Part shown: in pieces, positions 24,137 to 35,601 of the stretch
Layout of the letters: the number at the start of each line of letters is the position of its first letter
Position numbering within the stretch: the first letter of the stretch is position 1
Assembly: GCA_000149265.1 (NCBI GenBank)
Contig: CH002014.1
Coordinates: forward strand, 1-64,000
DNA: 64,000 bases
Origin: Ciona savignyi
Lineage: Eukaryota > Chordata > Ascidiacea > Phlebobranchia > Cionidae
Direction: 5' to 3'
Position numbers and translations under genes: made by a program
The notes under the pieces: generated by a model
Seen by the model: only the letters and a program-made list of their open reading frames with translations
What the model was told of the DNA's origin: nothing
Databases searched by the model: none

Positions 24137-24252
24137 TTTTTTTGACGACACAAGTTTCGAACCCCAGATGGGGACGTAACTTGTGCCGCTTTTATATATA
24201 TATGAGTTGGTATGTGTATCGGTCGCGTTAGCCGTTCGGTCACACTACCGTA
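24137..24252 (-). repeat. SINE family B inside gypsy integrase
   Basis: Minus-strand SINE-B inserted between the zinc-binding and catalytic regions of the integrase remnant. Confidence 0.75.
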
Positions 24253-24680
24253 CACTTAAAAGGTATCTTGCGCCGATCACTTATTGGGCAGTGTTTACAG
24301 TAGTCGGCTGTGGTTTGTCTCCATTTCGGCAAATAAAAGCGTTGTCCTATCCGGTGTATTATTCTTTCGGACTCCAAATGACTGCCTTCATGATCATTAT
24401 TATGCATATGTTCCAAAATCGGAGAACGCGACTCTTCCGGCACCAACAGTTGCATTCGGACATTGGTGAGACCATCTTTACACTTGTGAGGAACAAACTT
24501 CGTAATCGAATACGGTCCTTTATAAGGAAGGTAAGATTTTCTTTTTTTGTCTTCTCTCAGCCGTACGTCTCACAGCAACACTATGTCGCCCACATTAAAA
24601 TTGTGTCCACTTGATGCGTTCTTGTCATACTGCGTTTTCATTGCTGCTCTTCGCTGGACGAGTACTGTAGTGTAGTGCGA

Positions 24681-24795
24681 GTACGGTCGTGTGGCCAAAT
24701 GGTTAACGCTACCGATACATATACCAACTCTTATACAAAAAAACGTCTTAGTGACGAGCCCATCATGGGATCGAAACTTAGCTCGGTAAAAAAAG
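24681..24795 (+). repeat. SINE family B
   Basis: Plus-strand copy in the second copy of the duplicated gypsy segment, at the position matching the SINE-B at 23475-23590. Confidence 0.75.
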
Positions 24796-25113
24796 AATTC
24801 TTCGTTGGGCGAGGCGATTTTTAACCGCTTTATGAGCCAGCAACATTCTGACTTGAAGATCTAGCATGGGGTACGTTGAGGGTTGGAATGAAGGTGATCC
24901 GTTCATTCATATCTACTGCCAAGCGCAAATATCTACCGGTGAGTAGAAAATGGAGAGACACACCAGTCTCATATGTTTGCTTGCATTATAAGTTGCACAT
25001 AGCGAAGATAATTCTTTGACCCAACGATACGGATCTTTTTTATAAATAATTTTTTAACATGGCAATAATTGTTCTGTTATTGCGCTCAAATCCGCCGTTC
25101 CCAGCTGAACGAT

Positions 25114-25139
25114 GGGCGGAGCTTATAGTGCGCTTTATA
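25114..25139 (+). promoter_or_regulatory. 7SL copy 1 core promoter, CRE missing
   Basis: GGGCGGAGC (25114-25122) and TTTATA (25134-25139, at -31) are present. The CRE found at -59 to -68 in most other copies has been replaced by gypsy sequence. Confidence 0.65.
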
Positions 25140-25164
25140 GGGAAGGTTTTGCACTAGTTCTCCC

Positions 25165-25462
25165 GCCGGGCGTTGTGGCGTGCGCCTGTAATCCAGTTAC
25201 TTGGAGGCTTGGGTTGGAGGACGGTGTGAGATTGGGAGCTCTGTGGCGCTCTGTCCTATGTCGATCGGGCGTCCGCGCTAAGCTCGGCGTCAATATGGGC
25301 ATTCCAGGGGAGCCCGGAGTGGCCAGGTTGTCTAAGGAGGAACGTACCGGGCGAGGCCCGAAAGGGAGCAGCCAAAAGTTCCCACGTTGATCAGTAGCGG
25401 GATAGCGCCTGTGAATAGGCGGAGCGTTGCAGCCCAGTCAATATCGCAGGACCCAATCCTTT
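25165..25462 (+). ncRNA. 7SL (SRP) RNA gene, copy 1
   Basis: The sequence reads like vertebrate 7SL throughout. The 5' Alu domain starts GCCGGGCG and has the UGUAAU turn that binds SRP9/14. The central region includes ATCGGGCGTCCGCGCTAAG. The S domain has a GGAG tetraloop in helix 6 (CCAGGGGAGCCCGG) and the conserved helix 8 and 5 strand GTTGATCAGTAGCGGGAT. It ends before T runs that would terminate Pol III. The product is the RNA scaffold of the signal recognition particle. One base in the S domain differs from the array consensus (GTACCGG for GCACCGG). It is the first unit and lacks the upstream CRE. Confidence 0.9.
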
Positions 25463-27144
25463 GCAATTTTTTAACCCTCGGTTTCATCTCAGTTCCGGAT
25501 CAATACCAAGCGCACACAGTATATTTTCAGTGTTTTGTTCTTTAAGAATCACCATATGTGGAATATTATGTGTTTCCAATTCGAAATCTTGGGATCGAAT
25601 CCCGTCTAACGCACTCTTTATCTTAATGATAGTGTGTTTTTTATTTTTTATATAACTAAATCGAACACAGTAAGGAAAGAATTAATAAAAAAGCATTTGT
25701 AGTAACTTAAATATGAGGCTCAAACACGACAGTCGTTTTCACCAGAACATGATAAAAGTCGGATAAAAATGGACCAAACTAAAACGTAGATTGAAAATTT
25801 TGAAATTTAATGTTGAAACGGAAAGTACTTAAAGGCAAAAAAATATATGTTTATTAAAATTAGAGCAGATACTGTTAAAAACTTTTTAAATTTTTCAGTT
25901 CTATAATTTTAGTATAACTCGGTATAGTAAACCCAATAACTTGACTGCAGGCATCAGGGAAAATGATTTGTCGTGTTTCAACCACTGTAACGTTCTACTA
26001 CTCTATGAATATCAATATCTTGACATAGTTTTGTTTATTGAAACAATTAACAACAATAAAAATTAAAAGTTTTTCAAAATATTAATATCAAGTGAAATTC
26101 ATACCCACTTTCAAAGAAAACCATAAAAACAGTTAACAAAACATTTTATCAAATTTCCATTAAAATGGAAACTTTTGAAACATTTCTTAAGCAAATGCCC
26201 CAAGAATACCCTTATAACAATTGTGTTTATTTTCGGTGTTTTCCGAAATAAATTTCTAAAACAAAGCAATTATGTTTCGATTTTATTTTGTAATTGTTTT
26301 CATATTGTATTGGTCAATATATATTAGAGGACATGACTGATTTGCACTTTATGCAGTCTTGCATCGAATAGCGATGGATAGAGCTCTAATCAACGCAAAT
26401 TTAATTTTTACTGAAAAATAATTTTTAACCCAATTCAAATTCTTTTTATTTATTGAGCCGCGCAGTAGTTTAGAAGCAAGTTTAAAATGCGAAGTCTAAA
26501 TATAAACTTTATAACTGTCGTTTCGATTACAGGTCTATGTCCGATTCTTCATATTTTTGAATTTATTGTGACTTACAAATAAGCTACGATCTAACAGTTT
26601 TATAAAAAGTCGTTTTCAATACCAGTATGTATCTAGAACCCATGCAAAGTCGACTGTTTACTTTCTAGGATAGAATAGGATATTGATGTTTATTCCCGTG
26701 AATAAAAAATCTAGGGGGTTAAAACACAGACAATCATCAGATTACCTTGCACCCACCGTCGGGTTATCGGAGCTATGGAAATTATTTTTGGATATTTCAA
26801 CTAAATAAAATTATTATTTTTTTCTTATTTTCATAATCTATTAGTTAATATCTATTAGAGGACATGACTGATTTGCACTTTATGTAGTCTTTCTTGCATT
26901 GAATAGCGATGGATAGAGCTCTAATCAACGCGAGTTTTATTTTTAGTGAAAAATAATTTTCGAAGCAATTCATATTAGTTATTGTTGATTTCCATGGTGT
27001 GCAATACGACTCGTTTTAAACGCTTGGCTTTTTGCTACATTTTAAGTGTTGTCCTTTTAATTATTGTTGTTTAGAGCAAAAAATACAAAATAAAATAAAC
27101 AAGACCGTCAATCAACTTTACGACGACATAAGCTGTCAATCAAG

Positions 27145-27185
27145 TGACGTCACAGCGGTGGGCGGGGCGTCTAGTACGCTTTAAA
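27145..27185 (+). promoter_or_regulatory. 7SL copy 2 promoter
   Basis: TGACGTCA (27145-27152, -66), a GC-rich box after it, and TTTAAA (27180-27185, -31) in place of the usual TTTATA. An upstream ATF/CRE site is an established feature of human 7SL promoters. Confidence 0.75.
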
Positions 27186-27210
27186 GGGAAGGTTTCGCAC
27201 TAGTTTTCTC

Positions 27211-27509
27211 GCCGGGCGTTGTGGCGTGCGCCTGTAATCCAGTTACTTGGAGGCTTGGGTTGGAGGACGGTGTGAGATTGGGAGCTCTGTGGCGCTCTGT
27301 CCTATGTCGATCGGGCGTCCGCGCTAAGCTCGGCGTCAATATGGGCATTCCAGGGGAGCCCGGAGTGGCCAGGTTGTCTAAGCAGGAACGCACCGGGCGA
27401 GTTCCGAAAGGGAGCAGCCAAAAGTTCCCACGTTGATCAGTAGCGGGATAGCGCCTGTGAATAGGCGGAGCGTTGCAGCCCAGTCAATATCGCAGGACCC
27501 AATCCTTTT
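27211..27509 (+). ncRNA. 7SL (SRP) RNA gene, copy 2 (variant)
   Basis: Full length, about 299 nt, with an intact Alu domain. It differs from the array consensus in the S domain: AAGCAGG for AAGGAGG, and GAGTTCCG for GAGGCCCG in helix 8, where SRP54 binds. The TATA-like box is also altered. It may be a weakly active or non-functional copy; transcription is untested. Confidence 0.85.
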
Positions 27510-28655
27510 CACTTTTTTAACCTTCGGTTTCATTTCAGTGTCGGTTAAATACCAAGCGAACACATTTTAGTTTTTAGTTGTTTTTTTCTAAAAGAATCAC
27601 CATATGTGGAAAGTTATGTGTTTTCAATTTGAAATTTTGGGATCGAATCCCTTCTACTCCACTTTTTATTCCAATGATTGTGTTTATTTTATATAAATAA
27701 GTCGAACGATGTAAAGAACGAATTGATGAAAAAGCATTCGTAGTAACTTAAATAAAAGGCTAAATCACGACAGTCGTTTTCACCAGAACATATAAGTATG
27801 TCGGATAAAAACCAACCAAACTAGAACGTAGATTGAAAATTTTGAAATTTAATGTTAAAACGGAAAGTATTTTAAGGTATGGATATATCTGTTTATTAAA
27901 CGTAGCGCAGATACTGCCTAAAACATTAAAAAAATAGTTCTGCTTCCATTTGACCTATTTCCATATATCATTTTAGCATAACTTCGCCGTAACCCCGATA
28001 ACTTGACTGCAAGCATCAGGGAAAATGGTTTGTCATGTTTCAACCACTGTAACGTTCCAACCACACTATGAATATTAATATCCTGACATAGTTTTTTTAT
28101 TGACACAATTTACTACAATAAAGATTGAAAGTTTTTCAAAATATTAATATCAAGTGAAATTCGTAACCACTTTTAAAGAAATAGAAAAAAAACTTTTAAC
28201 AAGACATTATCTTCTAAGCAAATGCCCCAAGATAAATACCCTTATAACAATTGTGTTAATTTCCAGTGTTTATCGAAATATATTTTTTAAAACAAAGCAA
28301 TTATGTTTGGATTTTTTAACTAAATAAAAATATTATTTTGTTATTATTTTCATAGTCTATTAGTCTATTAGTGGACATGACTGATTTGCACTTTATATAG
28401 TCTTGCATCAAATAGCTATGGATATAGCTCAAATCAACGCGAATTTCATTTTTATTGAACACAAAATTTTGAACCAATTCAAATTTCTTATAGTTTATTT
28501 TCATGGCGTGCTATACGACTCGTTTTAAACGCTTGTCTCTTTGCTATTTTTTAAGTGTTGTCTTTTTAATTATTGTTGCTTAAAGCAAAAAAAATACAAA
28601 ATAAAATAAACAAGACCGTCAATCAACTTTACGACGACATGAGATGTCAATCAAA

Positions 28656-28696
28656 TGACGTCACAAGAGTGGGCGGAGCTTATAGTGCGCTTTATA
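28656..28696 (+). promoter_or_regulatory. 7SL copy 3 promoter
   Basis: TGACGTCA (28656-28663, -66), GGGCGGAGC after it, and TTTATA (28691-28696, -31). Confidence 0.75.
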
Positions 28697-28721
28697 GGGA
28701 AGGTTTCGCACTAGTTCTCAC

Positions 28722-29020
28722 GCCGGGCGTTGTGGCGTGCGCCTGTATTCCAGTTGCTTGGAGGCTTGGGTTGGAGGACGGTGTGAGATTGGGAGCTCTG
28801 TGGCGCTCTGTCCTATGTCGATCGGGCGTCCGCGCTAAGCTCGGCGTCAATATGGGCATTCCAGGGGAGCCCGGAGTGGCCAGGTTGTCTAAGGAGGAAC
28901 GCACCGGGCGAGGCCCGAAAGGGAGCAGCCAAAAGTTCCCACGTTGATCAGTAGCGGGATAGCGCATGTGAATAGGCGGAGCGTTGCAGCCCAGTCAATA
29001 TCGCAGGACCCAATCGTTTT
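28722..29020 (+). ncRNA. 7SL (SRP) RNA gene, copy 3, likely pseudogene
   Basis: Full length, but the conserved Alu-domain turn UGUAAU reads UGUAUU and the following loop has TTGCTTGG for TTACTTGG. Near the 3' end GCGCCTGTG is GCGCATGTG and the last stem has CAATCG for CAATCC. Changes in the SRP9/14-binding turn make function doubtful, although the promoter is intact. Confidence 0.85.
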
Positions 29021-30721
29021 CGTTTTTTAACCCTCGGTTTCATCTCAGTTCCGGATCAATACCAAGCGCACACAGTATATTTTCAGTGTTTTGTTCTTTA
29101 AGAATCACCATGTGTGGAATATTATGTGTTTCCAATTCGAAATCTTGGGATCGAATCCCGTCTAACGCACTCTTTATCTTAATGATAGTGTGTTTTTTAT
29201 TTTTTATATAACTAAATCGAACACAGTAAGGAAAGAATTAATAAAAAAGCATTCGTAGTAATTTAAATATGAGGCTCAAACACGACAGTCGTTTTCACCA
29301 GAACATAATAAAAGTCGGATAAAAATGGACCAAACTAAAACGTAGATTGAAAATTTTGAAATTTAATGTTGAAACGGGAAGTACTTAAAGGCAAAGAAAT
29401 ATCTGTTTATTAAACTTAGGGTAGATACGGTTTAAAACATTTTAAATTTTTCAGTTCTGCTTCCATATGCCTATTTTCATATATAATTTTAGTATAACTC
29501 CGCAGTAACCCCAATAACTTGACTACAAGCATCAGGGAAAATGATTTGTCGTGTTTCAACCACTGTAACGTTCTACCACACTGTGAATATCAATATCTTG
29601 ACATAGTTTTGTTTATTGAAACAATTTACAACAATAAAAATTAAAAGTTATTCAAAATATTAATATCAAGTGAAATTTATACCCACTTTCAAAGAAAACC
29701 ATAAAAACAGTTAACAAAACATTTTATCAAATTTCCATTAAAATGGAAACTTTTGAAACATTTTTTAAGCAAATGCCCCAAGATAAATGCCCTTATAACA
29801 ATTGTGTTTATTTTCGGTGTTTTCCGAAATAAATTTCTAAAACAAAGCAATTATGTTTCGATTTTATTTTGTAATTATTTTCATATTGTATTGGTCAATA
29901 TCTATAAAAGAACATGACTGACTTGCACTTTATGTAGTCTTGCGTCGAATAGCGATGGATAGAGCTCAAATCAACGCGAATTTAATTTTTACTGAAACAT
30001 AATTTTTAACCCAATTCAAATTCTTTTTATTTATTGAGGCGCGCAGTAGTTTAGAAGCAAGTTTAAAATGCGAAGTCTAAATATAAACTTTATAACTGTC
30101 GTTTCGATTACAGGTCTATGTCCGATTCTTCATATTTTTGAATTTATTGTGACTTACAAATAAGCTACGATCTAACAGTTTTATAAAAAGTCGTTTTCAA
30201 TACCAGTATGTATCTAGAACCCATGCAAAGTCGACTGTTTACTTTCTAGGATAGAATAGGATATTGATGTTTATTCCCGTGAATAAAAAAACTAGGGGGT
30301 TAAAACACAGACAATCATCAGATTACCTTGCACCCACCGTCGGGTTATCGGAGCTATGTAAATTATTTTTGGATATTTCAACTAAATAAAAATATTATTT
30401 TGTGATTATTTCCATAATCTATTAGTCAATATCTATTAGAGGACATGACTGATTTGCACTTTATGTAGTATTACATCGAATAGCGATGGATAGAGCTCAA
30501 ATCAACGCGAATTTCATTTTTACTGAAAAATAATTTTCGAAGCAATTCATATTAGTTATTGTTGATTTCCATGGCGTACTGTACGAGTCGTTCTAAACGC
30601 TTGTATTTTTGCTTTATTTAGAGTGTTGTCTTTTTAATTATTGTTGTTTAGAGCAAAAAATACAAAATAAAATAAACAAGACCGTCAATCAACTTTACGA
30701 CGACATGAGCTGTCAATCAAG

Positions 30722-30764
30722 TGACGTCACAGGGGGGGGGGCGGAGCGTCTAGTGCGGTTTATA
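30722..30764 (+). promoter_or_regulatory. 7SL copy 4 promoter
   Basis: TGACGTCA (30722-30729, -68), a G run merging into GGCGGAGCG, and TTTATA (30759-30764, -31). Confidence 0.75.
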
Positions 30765-30789
30765 GGGAAGGTTTTGCATTAGTTCTCTC

Positions 30790-31087
30790 GCCGGGCGTTG
30801 TGGCGTGCGCCTGTAATCCAGTTACTTGGAGGCTTGGGTTGGAGGACGGTGTGAGATTGGGAGCTCTGTGGCGCTCTGTCCTATGTCGATCGGGCGTCCG
30901 CGCTAAGCTCGGCGTCAATATGGGCATTCCAGGGGAGCCCGGAGTGGCCAGGTTGTCTAAGGAGGAACGCACCGGGCGAGGCCCGAAAGGGAGCAGCCAA
31001 AAGTTCCCACGTTGATCAGTAGCGGGATAGCGCCTGTGAATAGGCGGAGCGTTGCAGCCCAGTCAATATCGCAGGACCCAATCCTTT
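30790..31087 (+). ncRNA. 7SL (SRP) RNA gene, copy 4, consensus sequence
   Basis: Matches the array consensus over the whole RNA: intact UGUAAU turn, GGAG tetraloop and helix 8. The sequence after the RNA is CCTTTGCAATTTTTT, so the likely Pol III stop is the T run about 10 nt past the mature end. It is a good candidate for a functional gene. Confidence 0.93.
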
Positions 31088-32082
31088 GCAATTTTTTAAC
31101 CTTCGGTTTTATTTCAGTGTCGGTTTAATACCAAGCGCACACACAGTATATTTTCAGTTTTTTCTTTAGGATTCACCATATGTGGAATATTATGTGTTTC
31201 CAATCCGAAATCCTGGGATCGAATCCCTTATACTGCACTTTTTATCCCAATGATTGTTTTTTTTATATAAATAGGTCGAACGAAGTAAAGAATGAATATA
31301 TGAAAAAGCATTATTTCTAACTTGAATAAGACGCAAACAAGACAGTCGTTTTCACTAGAACATAATGTCGGCTGAAAACCGACCAAAATAAAACGTAGAT
31401 TGGTAATTTTGAAATTTATTGTTGAAACAAAAAGTATTTCAAGTTATGGATATATCTGTTTATGAACTTATGGCAAATACTGCTTAAAACATTTAATTGT
31501 TTTCAGTTTTGTTTTTATTTGCCATAATTCCATATATCATTTTAGTATAACTTCGCAGTAACCCCGATAACTTGACTGCAAGCATCAGGGAAAATGATTT
31601 GTCATGTCCCAACCACTGTAACGTTCTTACCACACTATAAATATTAATATGCTGACGTATTTTTTTATTGACACAATTTACTACAATAAAGATTACAAGT
31701 TTTTCAAAATATTAATATCAAGTGAATTTCATAATCACTTTAAAAAAATCATTTAACAAGACATTTTATCAAATGTCTATTAAAATGGAAACTTTTGAAA
31801 CATTTTTTAAGCAAATGCCCCAATATAAATACCCTTATAACAATTGTGTTTGTTTCCAGTGTTTTCCGAAATATTTTTCTAAAACAATGCAATTATGTTT
31901 GGATTTTTCAACTAAATAAAAATATAATTTCCATGGCGTGCTATACGACTCGTTTTAAACGCTTGTATTTTTGTTATATTTTAAGTGTTGTCCTTTTAAT
32001 TATTGTTTCTAAAAGCAAAAAATAAAAATAAATTAAACAAGATCGTCAATCAACTTTAGGACGACATGGGCTGTCAATCAAG

Positions 32083-32116
32083 TGACGTCACAGCGGTGCG
32101 GCTAGTGCGCTTTATA
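32083..32116 (+). promoter_or_regulatory. 7SL copy 5 promoter, shortened
   Basis: TGACGTCA (32083-32090) lies at -59 because a few bases including most of the GC box are deleted. TTTATA (32111-32116) is at -31. Confidence 0.72.
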
Positions 32117-32141
32117 GGGAAGGTTTCGCACTAGTTCTCAC

Positions 32142-32439
32142 GCCGGGCGTTGTGGCGTGCGCCTGTAATCCAGTTACTTGGAGGCTTGGGTTGGAGGACG
32201 GTGTGAGATTGGGAGCTCTGTGGCGCTCTGTCCTATGTCGATCGGGCGTCCGCGCTAAGCTCGGCGTCAATATGGGCATTCCAGGGGAGCCCGGAGTGGC
32301 CAGGTTGTCTAAGGAGGAACGCACCGGGCGAGGCCCGAAAGGGAGCAGCCAAAAGTTCCCACGTTGATCAGTAGCGGGATAGCGCCTGTGAATAGGCGGA
32401 GCGTTGCAGCCCAGTCAATATCGCAGGACCCAATCCTTT
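32142..32439 (+). ncRNA. 7SL (SRP) RNA gene, copy 5, consensus sequence
   Basis: The RNA matches the array consensus. Its promoter has the CRE 7 bp closer to the start than in neighbouring units. The T-run terminator follows as in copy 4. The spacer downstream carries the piggyBac-like insertion at 32604. Confidence 0.93.
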
Positions 32440-32603
32440 GCAATTTTTTAACCCTCGGTTTCATTTCAGTTCCGGATCAATACCAAGCGCACACAGTATA
32501 TTTTCAGTGTTTTGTTCTTTAAGAATCACCATATGTGGAATATTATGTGTTTCCAATTCGAAATCTTGGAATCGAATCCCGTCTAGCGCACTCTTTATCT
32601 TAA

Positions 32604-33493
32604 CCCTTAGACGACGACGGTTACATATTTGTAACCTAGATGTGTCCCCGAAAAAAAATGCACAATTCAGTCGTTTCTTGGGGGATTTTCCTAGTTTTGA
32701 TATTTTTGGAAAGCATTTGAATAGATCTTTCGAAATAACGCATAAAAATATAATCCTTCCATTTAAAAATTTTGAGTAATATTGCTCCAAACATTTAACT
32801 TCAAAAATTTTGTATCTAGTTTAACTTTTAGGTAAAATATCGCTTTTTTGGGTTCTGGGGTGTTAAAAATTGTTACACCAGTTGCTGTGAGAATAAAACT
32901 AGCAGTAGCCGTCTTTGTTTTCGAGTTTACCAGTCATTTTCGATTTTTCAACGATATATGTAAACATATGTGTACATGTTTTTTTTCTAATTACTATTGA
33001 TATTTATTCATTTTTTCGACTTTGTTTACTTTGTTTTTCAATTATTATTTGATATTCGGAAGAAATATGGCAACTTCGGAATAGATTACAGCCGATTAGG
33101 CTGCCAGCATGATCGAGGCCGACAGTGATTGTGGTGATGAAATGCCATATTTGTCAGTTTTATGTGACGTCATCACGCTTAGTTGACGTCATCAAAAAAT
33201 AAAAGACGTAACTTAGTAGGAAATTTCATTTTGAACACTTTTGTAATACATTACTATCTTCTACAAGCTACCAGTAACGAGTAATTAGAGTATAAATTAC
33301 TAATTATGACGTCATTACAAATACTACAACGTCATCAAAAAAATAAAAATACCAATTTGTAGAAAATTATCTACTGGACAACTTTGTAATAGATTGTTCT
33401 TCCCTAAGTCCAACAGTATTCGCAGCAAACAAGGTTAAAGCAACCTTACTCAAAAGTGCCAAAAACTGCAAAAGTTCCGTCGTCGTCAAATGG
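32604..33493 (+). mobile_element. piggyBac-like non-autonomous element
   Basis: Inserted directly after a TTAA (32600-32603) in the 7SL spacer. Ends are inverted: CCCTTAGACGACGACGG at the left and CCGTCGTCGTCAAATGG at the right. The CCCTT start and TTAA target fit piggyBac. The right TTAA is missing and three spacer bases seem lost, so that end is eroded. About 890 bp with no transposase frame. Several TGACGTCA-type words occur inside. Confidence 0.6.
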
Positions 33494-34492
33494 TAGTGTG
33501 TTTTTTTTATTTTTTATATAACTAAGTCGAACACAGTAAGGAAAGAATTATTAAAAAAACATCCGTAGTAACTTAAATAAGAGGCTCAAACACGACAGTC
33601 GTTTTCACCAGAACATAAGTATGTCGGATAAAAACCGACCAAACTAGAACGTAGATTGGTAATTTTGAAATTTAATGTTAAAACGGAAAGTGTTTTAAAA
33701 CGTGGATATATTTGTTTATTAAACTTAGGGTAGATACTGCTTAAAACTTTTTAAATTTTCCAGTTCTGTTTTAATTTGCCCTATTCTCATATATCATTTT
33801 AGCATAACTACGCAGTAACCCCAATAACCTGACTGCAAGCATCAGGGAAAACGATTTGTCATGTTTCAACCACTGTAACGTTTTACCACACTATGAATAT
33901 CAATATCCTGACATACTTTTTTATTGACACAATTTACTACAATAAAGATTAAAAGTTTTTCAAAATATTAATATCAAGTGAAATTTATAACCACTTTCAA
34001 AGAAAAAAAAACATTTTATCAATTTTCCTTTAAAAGGGAAACTTTTAAAACACTTTTTAAGCAAATTCCCCAAGATAAATACCATTATAACAATTGTGTT
34101 TATTTCTGGTGTTTCCCGAAATATATTTCTAAAACAAAGCAAATATGTTTCGATTTTCAACTAAATAAAAATATTATTTTCATAATATATTAGTCAATAT
34201 CTATTAGTGGACATGACTAATTTGCACTTTATATGTAGTCTTGTATCGAATAGCGTTGGATAGAGCTCAAATCAATGCGAATTTCATTTTTACTGGAATA
34301 TAATTTTCGAAGGAATTCAAATTTCTTATCGGTTATTTCCATGGCGTGCTATACGACTCGTTTTAAACGCTTGTATTTTTGCTATATTTTAAGTGTTGTT
34401 TTTTTAATTATTGTTGTTTAAAGCAAAAAATAACAAAATAAATTAAACAAGGCAGTCAATCAACTTTAAGACGACATGTGCTGTCAATCAAG

Positions 34493-34534
34493 TGACGTCA
34501 CAACAGTGGGCGGAGCCTCTAGTGCGCTTTATAG
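34493..34534 (+). promoter_or_regulatory. 7SL copy 6 upstream promoter half, displaced by hAT insertion
   Basis: TGACGTCA (34493-34500), GGGCGGAGC, and a first CTTTATAG (34527-34534) that is now the left target duplication of the hAT element. Confidence 0.75.
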
Positions 34535-35271
34535 CAGGGGTGGGCAACTTTTCTAGTCGGCGGGCCAGATGTGGAAAATTAAAGTCTTTGGTGGGCCGGA
34601 ATATTAGATGAATAATATTCACTAACTTAACCACATATCTATTCACTAAATTATTGTCATATAGTTTCCATGTTTCATCAAATAATGCCGACTAATGTTA
34701 TGGCTTTTTAATACCCCAACAGTCTGACCATACAGTTAACATACTGCTTTGTTGCCAATCTCTGTAAAAAATATTTTGGTATCCAATCTTGGTTAAATGC
34801 TCGACACTCTCTTTTAAATTTACGTTTCTAAGGATATTTCATGGTTAATAATCCCTAATAATTTATAAAATCCCTTTATATTTAGAATTTAAATATAACT
34901 AATAACAGCTAAAGAAAATTTCACCCTAACAGTCACGTTGTTAAACAAGTATCCAGCAGCGGGTGATGTTTATAACGCTGTTTGCTTTGACCTTATTGTT
35001 TCTTTAAAAAGTGTGCTAATACAATTGTTTGTTCACTAAAGTAATTGTTTATTTCATCAGCTCGCAGTAACAGTGCGGTAAGAGAAGAGCGATAGATAGA
35101 CAACTTTTAGGAAGGATGCATATTACAGTTACAGAAGTGTGGTTGGGATACAGACAGCGGGCCGGACCTGGGCCGCATTACAGGTTATTGTTAGAATTCA
35201 GTCTGGGGGGCCGGTCAAAATCCCTTCACGGGCCGGACCCGGCCCGCGGGGCCGTATGTTGCCCACCCCTG
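34535..35271 (+). mobile_element. hAT-type non-autonomous element in 7SL promoter
   Basis: Starts CAGGGGTGGGCAAC and ends GTTGCCCACCCCTG, a perfect 14-bp terminal inverted repeat. It is flanked by a perfect 8-bp duplication CTTTATAG (34527-34534 and 35272-35279), diagnostic for hAT. Length is 737 bp and no transposase frame is evident. A shorter relative lies at 56458-56905. Confidence 0.92.
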
Positions 35272-35272
35272 C

Positions 35273-35278
35273 TTTATA
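35273..35278 (+). promoter_or_regulatory. 7SL copy 6 TATA-like box regenerated by target duplication
   Basis: TTTATA at -31 of the gene is part of the right-hand CTTTATAG duplication, so the core box survived the insertion although the CRE is now about 800 bp away. Confidence 0.7.
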
Positions 35279-35303
35279 GGGAAGGTTTCGCACTAGTTCT
35301 CTC

Positions 35304-35601
35304 GCCGGGCGTTGTGGCGTGCGCCTGTAATCCAGTTACCTGGAGGCTTGGGTTGGAGGACGGTGTGAGATTGGGAGCTCTGTGGCGCTCTGTCCTATGT
35401 CGATCGGGCGTCCGCGCTAAGCTCGGTGTCAATATGGGCATTCCAGGGGAGCCCGGAGTGGCCAGGTTGTCTAAGGAGGAACGCACCGGGCGAGGCCCGA
35501 AAGGGAGCAGCCAAAAGTTCCCACGTTGATCAGTAGCGGGATAGCGCCTGTGAATAGGCGGAGCGTTGCAGCCTAGTCAATATCGCAGGACCCAATCCTT
35601 T
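35304..35601 (+). ncRNA. 7SL (SRP) RNA gene, copy 6
   Basis: Full-length RNA with three differences from the array consensus: TTACCTGG in the Alu domain, CTCGGTGTC in the central region, and CAGCCTAGTC near the 3' end. Key turns and the GGAG tetraloop are intact. The upstream promoter is split by the hAT element, so expression may be reduced. Confidence 0.88.

Larger units (their letters stand above)
22850..25110 (-). pseudogene. Ty3/gypsy pol remnant (integrase), rearranged
   Basis: Minus-strand fragments of a gypsy integrase can be recognised. They are an H2C2 zinc-binding region (about 24455-24250, an HEGSH motif with its last cysteine changed to serine), the catalytic core (about 24110-23800, SDQGGNF and GRIERNNRT), and the C-terminal GPY-type region (about 23280-23080 and again 24660-24480, KGPYSITxF and VHFNRLQRS). 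Stops and frameshifts break the frame. A duplicated segment repeats the C-terminal and core-end parts, and SINE-B copies interrupt it. At about 25110 it is fused directly to the first 7SL unit. Confidence 0.75.
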
